29,329 nt of DNA from an uncultured Muribaculaceae bacterium. GTDB taxonomy: Bacteria > Bacteroidota > Bacteroidia > Bacteroidales > Muribaculaceae. This document shows positions 1-7,974 of the stretch, piece by piece. Within the stretch, counting starts at the first letter, position 1. Each line of letters begins with the position of its first letter. The notes under the pieces were generated by a model that saw only the letters and a program-made list of their open reading frames with translations, had not been told where the DNA came from and searched no databases. The stretch lies in the NCBI GenBank assembly GCA_910585275.1, contig CAJUCW010000041.1, forward strand, positions 1 to 29,329. Reading direction: 5' to 3'. The translations under genes were made by a program, and so were the position numbers.

Positions 1-54
1 ACTCGCGACCCTTAGCTTGGAAGGCTAATGCTCTACCAACTGAGCTACTTCCGC
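1..54 (-). tRNA. tRNA-Gly (anticodon TCC), cut at window start
   Basis: Read on the minus strand the gene begins at 54 with GCGGAAGTAGCTCAGTTGG, a standard acceptor and D-arm start. The anticodon stem TTAGC/GCTAA encloses loop CTTCCAA, giving anticodon TCC, which decodes glycine GGA/GGG. The T-arm and 3' acceptor strand lie outside the window. It follows tRNA-Tyr by 30 bases on the same strand, so both are probably cut from one transcript. Confidence 0.93.
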
Positions 55-84
55 AATTCCTTTCAGCATCAAAGTCTAAAAGTG

Positions 85-167
85 TGGGCGAAGATGGATT
101 CGAACCACCGAAGGCATAAGCCAGCAGATTTACAGTCTGCCCCATTTGGCCACTCTGGTATTCGCCC
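85..167 (-). tRNA. tRNA-Tyr (anticodon GTA)
   Basis: On the minus strand the acceptor stem GGGCGAA (from 167) pairs with TTCGCCC, with discriminator A at 85. The anticodon stem GCAGA/TCTGC encloses CTGTAAA, giving GTA. At about 83 nt it has the long variable arm expected of bacterial tRNA-Tyr, and the T-arm GGTTCGAATCC is intact. The bases after the discriminator read CAC, not CCA, so the CCA end must be added by the enzyme encoded at 24635-26065. Confidence 0.95.
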
Positions 168-360
168 CTTCAATCAGTCATTCCGTTCACTTTTTCAGTG
201 TTTCGGAGTTCCTAACCGAAATCGAGTGCAAAGTTACAGCTTTTTTCCACACTCTCCAAATTTTTTCACAACTTTTTTCAAGAAAATTTCATCAACTCAT
301 GTCCGATTCAAACGCAATTAAACATTAAAACTCTATGAATCAATAAAATTATAACAATTC

Positions 361-420
361 AAAAAAAGTTTATTTTCAGACCCTCGGAAGTCTGTCATTC
401 CACCGTGACAGACTTCGCGA
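361..420 (-). terminator. Possible glmS terminator overlapping its stop codon
   Basis: An inverted repeat (387-397 with 406-415, extending to 383 and 420 with one unpaired base) has an 8-nt loop and contains the last codons and the stop of glmS. On the minus strand it is followed by an AT-rich stretch ending in seven T (complement of 361-367), about 15 bases after the stem. The T-run is further from the stem than in a classical intrinsic terminator, so this could instead be a 3'-end stabilising hairpin. Confidence 0.45.
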
Positions 421-2239
421 GGTTTCGCGGCATATCCACATCCTTCCCTTTGTTGATGGCTATATAATAGCTAAGCAACTGCAAAGGAATGCTCGTTATA
501 ATCGGAGAAAGGCATTCCGGCATCTCCGGCACCTCGAGCACATGGTCGGCGATATTGCGTATCACGGTATCGCCTTCGTTTACTATTGCTATTATAGAAC
601 CTCCCCTCGCCTTCACCTGCTGCACGTTGCTTACGATCTTTTCATAAAGATGGTCGTTCGGAGCTATAATAACGCTGGGCATCTCCGCATCGATAAGGGC
701 TATAGGGCCGTGCTTCATTTCTGCGGCAGGATATCCCTCGGCGTGTATATATGAAATTTCCTTAAGCTTCAGGGCGCCCTCAAGAGCCACCGGATAGCTA
801 TAGCCGCGCCCGAGATAAAGGAAATTACGGGCATAAGTATAAATCAAGGAAAGACGTTCGATCTGATCAGAAAGCTTCAACACTTTTTCTACAATCTTGG
901 AAATCTTAAGGATATGCTTGCCAAGTTCCTCGATTTCCTCTTTGGGAAGAGTCTTTTTTACCTGCGCTATCGAAAGGGCGAGCATAGTGAGCACCATTAC
1001 TTGCCCTGTAAAAGCTTTTGTTGAGGCAACACCGATTTCAGGGCCTACATGTATATATGTGCCGCTGTCTGTTTCCCTCGGAATAGAGCTACCCACCACG
1101 TTACTTACACCATATACGAACGCACCCATTCCTTTCGCAATATTTATGGCAGCAAGCGTGTCGGCTGTCTCGCCGCTTTGCGAAATTGCAATTACTATAT
1201 CCTTGTCGTCAAGCACCGGATTCGAATACCGGAACTCACTGGCATATTCCACCTCCACAGGAATACGGCACATGTCCTGGATAAGGTATTTACCGAGCAA
1301 TGCGGCGTGCCATGAAGTGCCACATGCCACTATCACGATACGCTTGGCGTTCACAAATTTATCAATATTGTCGTTGACTCCGTTCAAGACCACACGGCGA
1401 CCGCCCGACACCACCCTGCCGCGAATGCAATCGAGAAGGGTTGACGGTTGCTCGAATATCTCTTTGAGCATAAAATGAGGATAGCCCCCTTTTTCAAGCT
1501 GCGAAATACTCATTTCGAGTGTGGTCACATCTATCTTGCTTTCCTTGTTTTCAAGGTCAAGAATCTTCAGCGGTTCGCCACGCTCTATCACGGCCACTTC
1601 CTCATCTTTAAGATATACGCAATCTTTGGTGTATTCCACGAAAGGGGTGGCATCCGAAGCCAGGAACATTTCGTCTTCACCTATGCCGATTACGAGCGGA
1701 GAACTTTTCCTGGCAGCGATAATCCTGTCGGGGTTATTTTTCTCTATCACCGCTATCGCATACGCTCCGACAACCTGTTTCAATGATTCGCGCACAGCAT
1801 CCACCAAAGAGCAATTGTTTTTAATCCTGATATATTCTATCAGCTGCACAAGCACTTCAGTGTCAGTCTCGGAATGGAAAGTGCATCCATGCTGTGCAAG
1901 CGCGTCTTTAAGCACCTTGTAATTCTCGATAGTGCCATTATGCACGAGCGCCAAATTTCCATCTTCGCTGAAGTGGGGATGGGCATTGCAATCGCTCGGC
2001 TCGCCGTGGGTGGCCCAACGGGTATGGGCTATGCCCACCTTGGCATCAAGATTCTTGTCATTGCAAAAAGCTTCAAGGTTGCTGACCTTGCCCATCGTTT
2101 TATACACATTTAGCTTCCCTTCGGGAGAAACCAGAGCGATGCCAGCACTGTCATATCCTCTGTATTCCAGACGATGAAGGCCTTTTATCAGAACTTCATA
2201 AACGTTGCCATTACCAACGTAACCTACTATTCCACACAT
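395..2239 (-). CDS. glmS: Glutamine-fructose-6-phosphate aminotransferase (isomerizing)
   Basis: Makes glucosamine-6-phosphate from fructose-6-phosphate and glutamine, the committed step to UDP-GlcNAc for peptidoglycan and lipid A; cytoplasmic. The 614-residue protein has the full family length. It starts MCGIVGYVG, so Cys2 becomes the N-terminal nucleophile of the class II glutaminase domain (about residues 1-220). Two SIS sugar-isomerase domains follow, with typical strings such as VACGTSWHAAL and SQSGETADTL, and the C-terminus LAKSVTVE is characteristic. The start is fixed by the need for Cys at position 2. It is probably transcribed alone: a strong terminator lies 262 bases upstream at 2501-2530 and a hairpin covers its own stop. 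I see no glmS ribozyme and no good promoter match in the 5' region. Confidence 0.98.
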   Translation of the reverse strand: MCGIVGYVGNGNVYEVLIKGLHRLEYRGYDSAGIALVSPEGKLNVYKTMGKVSNLEAFCNDKNLDAKVGIAHTRWATHGEPSDCNAHPHFSEDGNLALVHNGTIENYKVLKDALAQHGCTFHSETDTEVLVQLIEYIRIKNNCSLVDAVRESLKQVVGAYAIAVIEKNNPDRIIAARKSSPLVIGIGEDEMFLASDATPFVEYTKDCVYLKDEEVAVIERGEPLKILDLENKESKIDVTTLEMSISQLEKGGYPHFMLKEIFEQPSTLLDCIRGRVVSGGRRVVLNGVNDNIDKFVNAKRIVIVACGTSWHAALLGKYLIQDMCRIPVEVEYASEFRYSNPVLDDKDIVIAISQSGETADTLAAINIAKGMGAFVYGVSNVVGSSIPRETDSGTYIHVGPEIGVASTKAFTGQVMVLTMLALSIAQVKKTLPKEEIEELGKHILKISKIVEKVLKLSDQIERLSLIYTYARNFLYLGRGYSYPVALEGALKLKEISYIHAEGYPAAEMKHGPIALIDAEMPSVIIAPNDHLYEKIVSNVQQVKARGGSIIAIVNEGDTVIRNIADHVLEVPEMPECLSPIITSIPLQLLSYYIAINKGKDVDMPRNLAKSVTVE

Positions 2240-2552
2240 ATAATGATATAGTCTTGATTCCCGCAGACTCCTGTTGAAGAATACAGCGGGATATTTTCAA
2301 TTAAATTATCGGGGTAAATACTATCCGCATCTCCAATGTAGGATTCACGGCCGCAAAGTCTTTGCCTAAGGGTCATCTCTGAAAAAGAGAGTCCAGAGTG
2401 TAGTCGAGGCCCTTTGATTATGTAAACGCCGCGCCTCAGATATTATTGCCTGATCCCGCTGCAATTCCGCCATATCACTGAAATGTAGGCAAAAACACGT
2501 AAAAAAAGCCGGGATACCAAACCCGGCTTTATATCCTTTAGTCATCAAAACG
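2240..2552. other. 313-base intergenic region upstream of glmS
   Basis: No credible gene: a 77-codon open frame reading into it has no recognisable composition or start context. It holds the terminator at 2501-2530, a short inverted repeat gcaaag-t-ctttgc at 2353-2365, and a small hairpin tctct/agaga at 2376-2390. It should carry the glmS promoter, but I find no full TAnnTTTG match on the minus strand. Confidence 0.6.
2501..2530 (-). terminator. Intrinsic terminator after the lipoprotein gene
   Basis: On the minus strand, stem AAAGCCGGG (2530-2522) pairs with CCCGGCTTT (2513-2505) across an 8-nt loop, followed by further T residues (complement of the A-run 2501-2507). It lies 23 bases past the stop of the lipoprotein gene and closes the NYN-lipoprotein unit. 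Confidence 0.9.
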
Positions 2553-3056
2553 TCATTTGGAGACAGGAGCGTCAATCGCCTCACCGTCACCCACAGCAAT
2601 CACTCCGGCTGAGTCTTCCGCAGGCATGTCAACGATTGAACCTGCCACATCGGAATCCGAAGCCACGTCGGCCCATTCCGGAGCGGAGAACCATGTCAGC
2701 GGTGCAAGTTCATTTATCTTTGCAACGTTTTCAGCACCCACTTCCTCCTGCGTGCAATTCGAAATTTTTTCAAAAAATTCATTTGCATAGGGGAATTTAT
2801 CGCTCAAAGCCGCCACTTTGTCCGTAAGTTTTCCGGCCTCTTCCGACGTAGGCGACAGGAGATTGATCTGGTCTTGCAGTTTTTGTGCCTCCTTGGCATA
2901 TTTGCCGCAATAGTCAACCATAACCGTATAATCTTTCTGAGTCAGCTGCTCCCCCTTATTGATTTTTGACACTACACCGGCGGTATCGTCGGCTCCGCCA
3001 CACGCCCCCATAAGAAGACATAACGCCAATATGGCGAACAATTTCATAGCTTTCAT
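2553..3056 (-). CDS. Small acidic lipoprotein of unknown function
   Basis: I do not recognise the family. The 167-residue protein begins with a lipoprotein signal: basic start MKAMK, hydrophobic stretch, then LLMGAC with Cys19 as the likely lipidated residue, which would place it on the inner or outer membrane facing the periplasm. The rest is predicted to be largely helical, with two further cysteines (in VDYCGKY and ISNCTQE) that could form a disulfide. The C-terminal 40 residues are acidic and rich in Ala, Ser, Val and Asp, with almost no basic residues. Met4 is an alternative start. It lies 22 bases after the NYN-domain gene on the same strand and is followed by a strong terminator, so the two are probably cotranscribed. 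Confidence 0.8.
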   Translation of the reverse strand: MKAMKLFAILALCLLMGACGGADDTAGVVSKINKGEQLTQKDYTVMVDYCGKYAKEAQKLQDQINLLSPTSEEAGKLTDKVAALSDKFPYANEFFEKISNCTQEEVGAENVAKINELAPLTWFSAPEWADVASDSDVAGSIVDMPAEDSAGVIAVGDGEAIDAPVSK

Positions 3057-3078
3057 AACTTCATATATTTAATAATTA

Positions 3079-3729
3079 TCAAAATTCATCGCCCAAGGGT
3101 GTCAATGCGGAATCACGCAATTTATAAAGCAGGCTCTTTTTCAACGAAGGGTCGTCGCGCACCATTCCCGAAAGTTCCCAATGATGTCCTGCCTCTTCCC
3201 GCAATAGAGGAGAAGTGGCATCCACATTTGCGAGGTTCCACGTAAGGAGCACGGTCTTAATTTTCAAAGCCTTCAGCTTGCGCACAAGCATCTCATGGTC
3301 GGCATCTCCGGTAATCAACACGACATAATCGAACTTCCGGAATGTAGCGAGTTCGTAGGCTTCAAGGGCGAACCATACGTCAACCCCCTTTTCTATCACC
3401 TGCACCACCCCGTCTTTCTCCATTTCGCGTAAATGTTTATAATGGAAAATCACATCGTTTTCTATCAAAGTGTCTTCAAATTTACGTTCGTTGTAAAGAA
3501 GATGTTTATCGTAGGCATCTTTCACCCGGAAACGCCCTCTGAAATAATGCGCCTCCGTTATCTGGCAATTGGCAAAATCCACAGTCTCCACTTGCGAAAG
3601 ACGGTCGCAAATGAAATCAAAAAGCGACCTTACCCTTATTATAGAGCTCTCGGTTGCTTTCAACGCCCGGTTTATCTTGGCATAATAACCACCATCGATA
3701 AAGACTCCTATTGATAAATATCCCTGCAT
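3079..3729 (-). CDS. NYN/PIN-like domain protein (putative ribonuclease)
   Basis: NYN domains are PIN-like, metal-dependent nuclease folds that act on RNA in characterised members; the substrate here is unknown. The 216-residue protein opens with SIGVFIDGGYY, the first beta strand with its conserved Asp (about residue 12), and carries the later acidic motif VVLITGDADHEMLVRKLK, both typical of the LabA-like NYN group. The open frame extends 23 codons upstream to 3798, but those codons precede the conserved first strand by an implausible hydrophobic stretch, so the ATG at 3729 (MQGYLSIG) is chosen. There is no Shine-Dalgarno sequence. The unknown lipoprotein gene follows 22 bases downstream. 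Family assignment is good; the biological role is not known. Confidence 0.85.
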   Translation of the reverse strand: MQGYLSIGVFIDGGYYAKINRALKATESSIIRVRSLFDFICDRLSQVETVDFANCQITEAHYFRGRFRVKDAYDKHLLYNERKFEDTLIENDVIFHYKHLREMEKDGVVQVIEKGVDVWFALEAYELATFRKFDYVVLITGDADHEMLVRKLKALKIKTVLLTWNLANVDATSPLLREEAGHHWELSGMVRDDPSLKKSLLYKLRDSALTPLGDEF

Positions 3730-3838
3730 AAAAAACGATTTAACTACGGGAGGCAACAACAGAATCTGATAAATAATTCTGTTTTGGCTGACTCCCACAC
3801 TATTAATAACCTCCTGAACTTTGATTTGTTCATAAAGA

Positions 3839-3876
3839 AATCGTCTTCAACGTCATGCATGACGTTGAAGACGATT
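3839..3876. repeat. Perfect 38-bp palindrome (19-bp arms, no spacer)
   Basis: The arm at 3839-3857 is exactly the reverse complement of 3858-3876, with centre CATG|CATG. It lies 55 bases past the stop of the downstream pepD and about 110 bases before the NYN start. As RNA it would form a long hairpin; on the minus strand it is followed by TTTCTTTATG, so it may act as a terminator for the pepD operon. The symmetry is better than a terminator needs, so a protein-binding site or a mobile palindromic repeat is also possible. Confidence 0.85.
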
Positions 3877-3931
3877 ACATTAAAAATGCACCCCGGGGCC
3901 ACCCGAACCCCATAGGCATGCAGCACGCCCG

Positions 3932-5389
3932 TCAGGCAAGGCGGCGCAATATATCGGTAAGGAACTTCCAGAATTCCTGCACCGACGGTATATTGGCCTT
4001 CTCATTTGGCGAATGGATATCTTTCAAGGTCGGGCCGAATGAAATCATATCGAGCCCCGGCATTTTTTCAAGGAATAGCCCGCATTCAAGGCCGGCATGC
4101 AAGGCTTCCACCTTAGGACTATGTCCGAACAACGATTCAAAGCTCTCCACAGCTACGGAAAGCACCTTCGAATCCGGGTTAGGAGCCCAGCCCACGTAGG
4201 CGTCGTCGAAACGCACATCCGCCCCGATTATCTCAAACAAGGATTTTACACGGTCTGCAATCTCGTCGCGGCGCGAGTCAACCGAAGAACGCTGATGCAC
4301 GGTCACAAGCACATGGTCACCTTGCATCTTGACCGAAGCCAAATTGCAAGAAGTCTCCACCAGTCCTTCCACGGCATTCGACATTCCCTGCACTCCGTTC
4401 GGACAAGAGAACACGGCTGATATAAGATTGCGTGCCACATCCTCCTCGAAAACGCAGTCCGGAGCATCGGCAGGGATGGCTGTAAACGTGAAGTCAGGGC
4501 CTTCGGCAAGAAGGAATTCCGCATGCAATATATCGGAGAATGCCTCAACATCTCTTTCAAACCCGTCTTTACTTGCAGCCGGGACACCTACCACTGCCCA
4601 TGCCTCCCTCGGTATTGCGTTGGCAAGACCGCCTCCGTCGATAGCGGCAAGCTGAAGGGAGTGTTTATCCCATGACTCCCATAAGAAACGACATAATTGC
4701 TGGTTGGCGTTACCTCTGCCGAGATTTATTTCCATTCCGGAGTGTCCTCCCTTGAAATGGTTGAGATGCACCTTATAATATATGAGTCCGGCCGGCGCGT
4801 CCGCAAAGGTTACGGGGACAGAACATAAAGTCACTTTTCCACCGGCACATCCTATCACAAGCGAACCATGTTCCTCAGAATCAAGGTTCAAAAGAATAGA
4901 CCCTGTCACAAATCCCGGCTGCAAGCCGTTAGCCCCTATAAGGCCCTGCTCCTCATCCACCGTAAAAAGGCACTCAATCGGGCCATGCACGAGGCTGTCA
5001 TCGAGAAGCACAGCCATCCCGGAGGCACATCCGAGGCCATTGTCGGCCCCCAATGTTGTCCCGTCGGCCTTCACCCAATCTCCATCCACGATAGTCGCGA
5101 TAGGGTCTGTAAGAAAATCGTGTTCCTTGTCGCCTCTTTTCTCAGCCACCATATCCTGATGTCCCTGAAGAATGATTGTCGGGGCGTTTTCATGGCCCGG
5201 AGTAGCGGGTTTGCTCATCATTACGTTGCCCACCTCATCCGTTTTGACAGATATGCCGTGACGTTGTGCCCAATCCACAAGAAAGCTGCGCATCTTTTCA
5301 AGATGATGCGTGGGACGAGGCACTTTCGTTATCTCATCGAAACATTGCCAAACAAGCTTTGGCTCAAGATTTGTTATTTCCATATTCAT
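3932..5389 (-). CDS. pepD: Aminoacyl-histidine dipeptidase, PepD family (second copy)
   Basis: An M20-family dizinc peptidase; PepD cleaves dipeptides such as carnosine (beta-Ala-His) and other Xaa-His substrates in the cytoplasm. The 485 residues match the family length. Visible catalytic features are HQD (His77, Asp79), ADNG (Asp116), DEEQG (Glu146, Glu147), LNLDSEE (Asp170) and a late His459 in DIHSPNE, a complete metal and catalytic set. The lid domain lies between. It is a paralogue of the protein encoded at 6180-7637 with the same length and motif order. Its start ATGA overlaps the stop of the muramidase-like gene by 4 bp, which implies translational coupling; Met3 is an alternative start. 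It is the last gene of a three-gene operon. Substrate difference between the copies cannot be read from sequence. Confidence 0.95.
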   Translation of the reverse strand: MNMEITNLEPKLVWQCFDEITKVPRPTHHLEKMRSFLVDWAQRHGISVKTDEVGNVMMSKPATPGHENAPTIILQGHQDMVAEKRGDKEHDFLTDPIATIVDGDWVKADGTTLGADNGLGCASGMAVLLDDSLVHGPIECLFTVDEEQGLIGANGLQPGFVTGSILLNLDSEEHGSLVIGCAGGKVTLCSVPVTFADAPAGLIYYKVHLNHFKGGHSGMEINLGRGNANQQLCRFLWESWDKHSLQLAAIDGGGLANAIPREAWAVVGVPAASKDGFERDVEAFSDILHAEFLLAEGPDFTFTAIPADAPDCVFEEDVARNLISAVFSCPNGVQGMSNAVEGLVETSCNLASVKMQGDHVLVTVHQRSSVDSRRDEIADRVKSLFEIIGADVRFDDAYVGWAPNPDSKVLSVAVESFESLFGHSPKVEALHAGLECGLFLEKMPGLDMISFGPTLKDIHSPNEKANIPSVQEFWKFLTDILRRLA

Positions 5390-6183
5390 TTTCCTTTTTC
5401 CCGGGCACTAAACCGCTTGTAGGCCGCCGCCATTTTTTTTTGGTAGCCTCGTCTGGCATATCCTGCCCCATTATACTTCCGGGCGAAACCCGCCCAATTC
5501 TTATTCCTTAAATCGGAAAGCATACCCGAATTTTTGATAAACGCCGCAAAAAGCTCAAGCTGCGCGAGCTCAGAATATGCCATAAGCTTCACAAATTCAT
5601 CGACCGACTCACATCCGCATTTGGCATAATTGAAGCCCCCTATCTGGAACATTCCCCAGAACGTACCCATATTCGCCGCGCGGGCATTCGTTTTACGGGC
5701 ATTTATAAGTTGTGTCCATTCCCTCAAGGCATATCCTTTCAAACCTGACGGCACTTTCTCCCCTTTTGCACCGGAAGATTTCACCTTCTTGCGAAAACGG
5801 GAATACATCGTGTTGTCGAAATTCACCACCGGCACACCCGGCGCCCAGAATCCCTTCATATCCTTTCCTGCTTCTATTGCCACCACAGCACGTATGGCTG
5901 CAACTTCCACGTCAAGTTCTTTCGCCACAAGGTTAAAATCTTCGTCGGAAAGGCCCGAATAGCGTATCGAAGCATCGATCGCCAAGACGGAATCCATACC
6001 GCTTGTTTCAAAGAGGGAGTCGTCGGGCATAATGATGTTTTCAAGCACCGACACCACCCTCCCCGAATCATTCTCCTCACCGGTGCCACAATCGCGCACA
6101 GTTCCATTTCCGGGAGCGCTTCCTGCCAGAACAGCAAAAAACGCCCCCGGAAATACTGTCAGCGAAAGAAATCGGTGAATCAT
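5386..6183 (-). CDS. Secreted N-acetylmuramidase-like protein (DUF3380 type)
   Basis: Resembles the N-acetylmuramidase (DUF3380) family of peptidoglycan-cleaving enzymes known from phage endolysins and bacteria. The 265-residue protein starts with a plausible signal peptide (residues 1-22, MIHRFLSLTVFPGAFFAVLA), so it should act in the periplasm or outside. The domain spans about 75-258: AAIRAVVAIEAGK with Glu104 as likely catalytic acid, GTFWGMFQIGGFNYAKCG (about 173-190), and WAGFARKYNGAGYARRGY near the end, all family hallmarks. The usual LFE-type motif after the catalytic helix is replaced here by VNFDNTMYSRF. The linker at 25-65 is low in structure. It overlaps the upstream pepD stop and the downstream pepD start by 4 bp each, so it is translated from the same mRNA as two cytoplasmic dipeptidases. 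Confidence 0.85.
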   Translation of the reverse strand: MIHRFLSLTVFPGAFFAVLAGSAPGNGTVRDCGTGEENDSGRVVSVLENIIMPDDSLFETSGMDSVLAIDASIRYSGLSDEDFNLVAKELDVEVAAIRAVVAIEAGKDMKGFWAPGVPVVNFDNTMYSRFRKKVKSSGAKGEKVPSGLKGYALREWTQLINARKTNARAANMGTFWGMFQIGGFNYAKCGCESVDEFVKLMAYSELAQLELFAAFIKNSGMLSDLRNKNWAGFARKYNGAGYARRGYQKKMAAAYKRFSAREKGK

Positions 6184-7637
6184 AAAGAAGCCACTTTTTT
6201 CAACACCAATTCAAGATGACGCCAGAATTTTTCTACAGTCGGGATAAGAAGTTGCTCGTCGGGGGAATGCACGCCTGTCATGGTCGGCCCGAAGCTGACC
6301 ATATCAAGTTCAGGGTTGTTCGCAAGGAAGAGACCACACTCCAGACCGGCGTGGATAGCCTTAATGGCGGGCTTGACTCCGAACAGTTCTTCGTATGCCT
6401 CGGCAGAAAGTCTCATTACGGTCGATTCCATATTTGGAGCCCAACCGGGATAACCGTCGGAATGCGACACCTCCGCGCCAGCAAGCTGAAAATGAGCCTC
6501 AACCTGTCCGGCTATATCTTCCTTACGCGACTCCACCGACGAACGTTGCGACGTGGTAACCTTTATCCTGTCGTCGCCCTCCATCTTGACAGCCGCAAGG
6601 TTGGTAGAAGTTTCAACAAGCCCTTCTATGTCGTGGCTCATCGATATCACTCCGTGAGGCGCCGAATACAACGCCCTCACAAGTGCAATCGATGTCTTCG
6701 AATCTATGCAATACTCCGGACGTTCCACCGAATCGATGCGCAAATCCATGCAAGGTTCAACCCCTTTGTATTCATTGCGTATTGCAGCGGCATACTGTTC
6801 AAGGAATTTCTCGATGTCGCCTCTGTGTTCGCTATGGATACCGAATACGGCTTCGGCTTCGCGGGGAATAGCGTTGCGGAGGTTGCCTCCGCTGAAACTG
6901 CTCACCTCTATGTCCCACTTCCGGCTGCACTCCCATATAAAGCGGGCTATGACCTTATTGGCATTCGCCCTCCCGAGGTGGATGTCGCCGCCACTGTGGC
7001 CGCCGAGCAGACCGCTTACTTTGACATTATAATAAGAGAAATTTTCCGGAGAAAAACTACGCTTATAGGTAAATACCGCGGTGGTATCAATTCCACCGGC
7101 ACACCCCACAAATATTTCCCCGTCGTCTTCCGAGTCAAGATTAATCAGGATTTTACCGTTGACCATACCCTTCCCGAGATTCTGTGCGCCTTCGAGGCCG
7201 ATTTCCTCGTTGACTGTGAAGAGAGCCTCCACCGGACCATGTTCAAGCGAATCGTCGATCATTACCGCAAGCGCCGCTGCCATTCCTATTCCATTGTCGG
7301 CTCCGAGAGTAGTGCCGCGGGCTTTCACCCAGTCGCCGTCGATATATGTCTCTATGGGGTCTTTGAGGAAATCATGCTCGATGTCGCTGTTCTTCTCTGC
7401 CACCATATCCATGTGGGCCTGAAGCACCACCACAGGAGCATTCTCCCTTCCGGGAGTGCCCTTTTTACTCATTACTACGTTACCGACCTCATCAGTCTTG
7501 ACCGCTATGTCATGTTTCTTTGCGAAATTAAGGAGATATTCCCTTATCTTTTCTTCATGACAAGAGGGACGGGGCACCTTGGTAATCTCGTCGAAGCACT
7601 GCCAGATCAAGGCAGGTTTCAAATCTTTAACTTCCAT
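6180..7637 (-). CDS. pepD: Aminoacyl-histidine dipeptidase, PepD family (first copy)
   Basis: Cytoplasmic M20-family dizinc dipeptidase for Xaa-His and related dipeptides. The 485-residue product carries the full site: AHMDMV (His75, Asp77), GADNG (Asp114), NEEIG (Glu144, Glu145), INLDSED (Asp168) and His457 in VHSPDE. The segment HAGLECGLFL, conserved in PepD proteins, is present. The N-terminal LIWQCFDEITKVPRP is shared almost word for word with the second copy, which shows an old tandem duplication. It is the first gene of the operon: a well-spaced Bacteroidota promoter lies about 100 bases upstream. Its stop overlaps the start of the muramidase-like gene by 4 bp. No Shine-Dalgarno sequence precedes the ATG. 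Confidence 0.97.
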   Translation of the reverse strand: MEVKDLKPALIWQCFDEITKVPRPSCHEEKIREYLLNFAKKHDIAVKTDEVGNVVMSKKGTPGRENAPVVVLQAHMDMVAEKNSDIEHDFLKDPIETYIDGDWVKARGTTLGADNGIGMAAALAVMIDDSLEHGPVEALFTVNEEIGLEGAQNLGKGMVNGKILINLDSEDDGEIFVGCAGGIDTTAVFTYKRSFSPENFSYYNVKVSGLLGGHSGGDIHLGRANANKVIARFIWECSRKWDIEVSSFSGGNLRNAIPREAEAVFGIHSEHRGDIEKFLEQYAAAIRNEYKGVEPCMDLRIDSVERPEYCIDSKTSIALVRALYSAPHGVISMSHDIEGLVETSTNLAAVKMEGDDRIKVTTSQRSSVESRKEDIAGQVEAHFQLAGAEVSHSDGYPGWAPNMESTVMRLSAEAYEELFGVKPAIKAIHAGLECGLFLANNPELDMVSFGPTMTGVHSPDEQLLIPTVEKFWRHLELVLKKVASL

Positions 7638-7738
7638 TGTTATTTTGATTTTATTACAGTTTTGTCCTTTTGTGAGGGGAGTTTTTCACGGGCAATGATT
7701 CTTACCATATGGAAAATGCCCCTTTATGATTCGATTTT

Positions 7739-7769
7739 CAAAAGTACGAAAAAATTTTTTCTTTACAAA
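7739..7769 (-). promoter_or_regulatory. Bacteroidota-type promoter of the pepD operon
   Basis: On the minus strand a -33 TTTG (7769-7766) is followed after 19 bases by a -7 TACTTTTG (7746-7739), an exact match to TAnnTTTG with family-typical spacing. The transcript would start near 7733, giving a leader of about 95 nt before the pepD ATG at 7637. Confidence 0.75.
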
Positions 7770-7850
7770 ATCAGAAACCTCGTAAATGTTTTTTTGCCCT
7801 TATATACCTATTATATTCTCTTCGCGTTTTTTTATTTTCACGATTTTTCC

Positions 7851-7858
7851 TAATTTTG
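7851..7858 (+). promoter_or_regulatory. Candidate -7 box, distal, for the OmpH-like gene
   Basis: TAATTTTG matches TAnnTTTG exactly. The -33 position about 20 bases upstream is an all-T stretch (TTTT at 7827-7830), not a perfect TTTG. If used, the leader would be about 250 nt. Confidence 0.45.
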
Positions 7859-7966
7859 CACATCCTATTTCTCCTCGACATCAATAATTGATACGAGAAA
7901 TGTTAAAATAACTTTAAAAAACAGTGAAATTAACCTTATTGGTGCTTTTATTTTGCGGAATAGCGT

Positions 7967-7974
7967 TACTTTTG
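7967..7974 (+). promoter_or_regulatory. Candidate -7 box, proximal, for the OmpH-like gene
   Basis: TACTTTTG matches the -7 consensus, but no TTTG lies at the usual 19-21 base distance (TTTT at 7946-7949 is 17 bases away). If used, the leader would be about 135 nt and would include the inverted repeat at 7987-8005. Confidence 0.45.

Noticed and set aside
2240..2552. Possible glmS ribozyme or riboswitch in the glmS 5' region
   Set aside because: No conserved ribozyme core is visible; the known glmS ribozyme is found mainly in Firmicutes. The region has only short hairpins.
3885..3925. GC-rich stretch ccccggggcc and following bases after the second pepD
   Set aside because: Short palindromic GC run without a T-run on either side; not enough for a terminator or site call.
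6216..7853. A 545-codon open frame on the plus strand, antisense to the first pepD
   Set aside because: It mirrors the codon structure of the minus-strand pepD, whose motifs and length are certain; its translation shows no recognisable domain and runs over the promoter region.
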